Shown: one piece after another, positions 63,688-64,000 of the stretch | How the letters are laid out: each line of letters opens with the position of its first letter | Numbering within the stretch: the first letter of the stretch is position 1 | DNA from: Leguminivora glycinivorella | Lineage: Eukaryota; Arthropoda; Insecta; Lepidoptera; Tortricidae | DNA: 64,000 bases | Direction of reading: 5' to 3' | Assembly (NCBI RefSeq): GCF_023078275.1 | Contig: NC_062975.1 | Span: 21,189,641 to 21,253,640, forward strand | The notes under the pieces: generated by a model | Database searches by the model: none | What the model was told of the DNA's origin: nothing | Seen by the model: only the letters and a program-made list of their open reading frames with translations | Made by a program: the position numbers and the translations under genes

Positions 63688-64000
63688 AGGGCAGATATGA
63701 GAGCAGGACAGCCGAGAATGTGGGATCGGAACGTAAGGTGATGGCGTGAAACAGAACGTTGTATTATAGTAGAATGACAGTAGGTGTGAAAGGCGATGGG
63801 AGAATAGTTTTGAACGATGAGCGTTCGAACGTGAAAGAATTTAGTAAAATCTGTTAATTTCTTATTTGCTGCTTAATTAAAAGTTACTCATTGTTTATTG
63901 CTGGGTTTTCATTCGAGGCATAACAATATCCCACAAATATATTGTTTTATTCCCCATTAATATTCGATATGTAAAAAATACCCCAAATAAATAATAGCAC
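63688..64000. other. Unclassified end of window
   Basis: Purine-rich then AT-rich. It may be the tail of the gypsy-like relic; no LTR could be defined because a second copy is outside the window or absent. Confidence 0.3.

Overview
The window looks like a stretch of lepidopteran (moth or butterfly) nuclear DNA. It is AT-rich and has no bacterial-style gene packing. It is filled with repeats that I recognise from lepidopteran genomes: LINE 3' ends, tRNA-derived SINEs, palindromic MITEs and a (GGAC)n-bearing repeat. The assignment rests on family recognition, not on a database search.

Only one convincing host coding segment was found. It is a 209-bp minus-strand exon (23433-23641) with canonical splice sites that encodes the first half of the N-terminal Ig domain of a Beaten path (Beat) family protein. 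No other Beat exon was recognised, so the window is probably mostly the two introns flanking that exon, with at least about 40 kb on the 5' side and 23 kb on the 3' side of the minus-strand gene.

Layout. 1-23 kb: a Penelope-like (GIY-YIG) remnant, TIR elements and MITEs, a TIR element carrying a 121-bp tandem array, an exact 589-bp tandem duplication, and several 5'-truncated LINE 3' ends. 23-40 kb: the Beat exon, then nested SINE-in-repeat and LINE-in-SINE insertions, a probable solo LTR, RTE-like and CR1/Jockey-like LINE ends. 40.9-44.1 kb: a LINE with an N-terminal zinc finger, a YLDD reverse transcriptase and a C-terminal restriction-like endonuclease. Its 3' end is shared with a tRNA-derived SINE present in the same window. 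47.1-56.4 kb: a LOA-like LINE (ORF1; ORF2 with endonuclease, RT and RNase H) split by an essentially full-length, oppositely oriented Jockey/CR1-like LINE (50038-54128) flanked by a 7-bp target duplication. 56.4-58.5 kb: a second, 5'-truncated minus-strand LINE. 59.0-61.9 kb: a roughly 2.9-kb foldback-like inverted repeat. 62.3-63.9 kb: decayed Ty3/gypsy-like protease and integrase fragments.

The elements do not form a pathway. They form a layered insertion history whose order can be read from nesting and target-site duplications. Five near-intact LINE reading frames are each interrupted by what looks like a single-base deletion, mostly in homopolymers. This is either recent decay or uncorrected long-read error. 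Recognition of repeat families is from memory; boundaries given for families with only one copy here are approximate.
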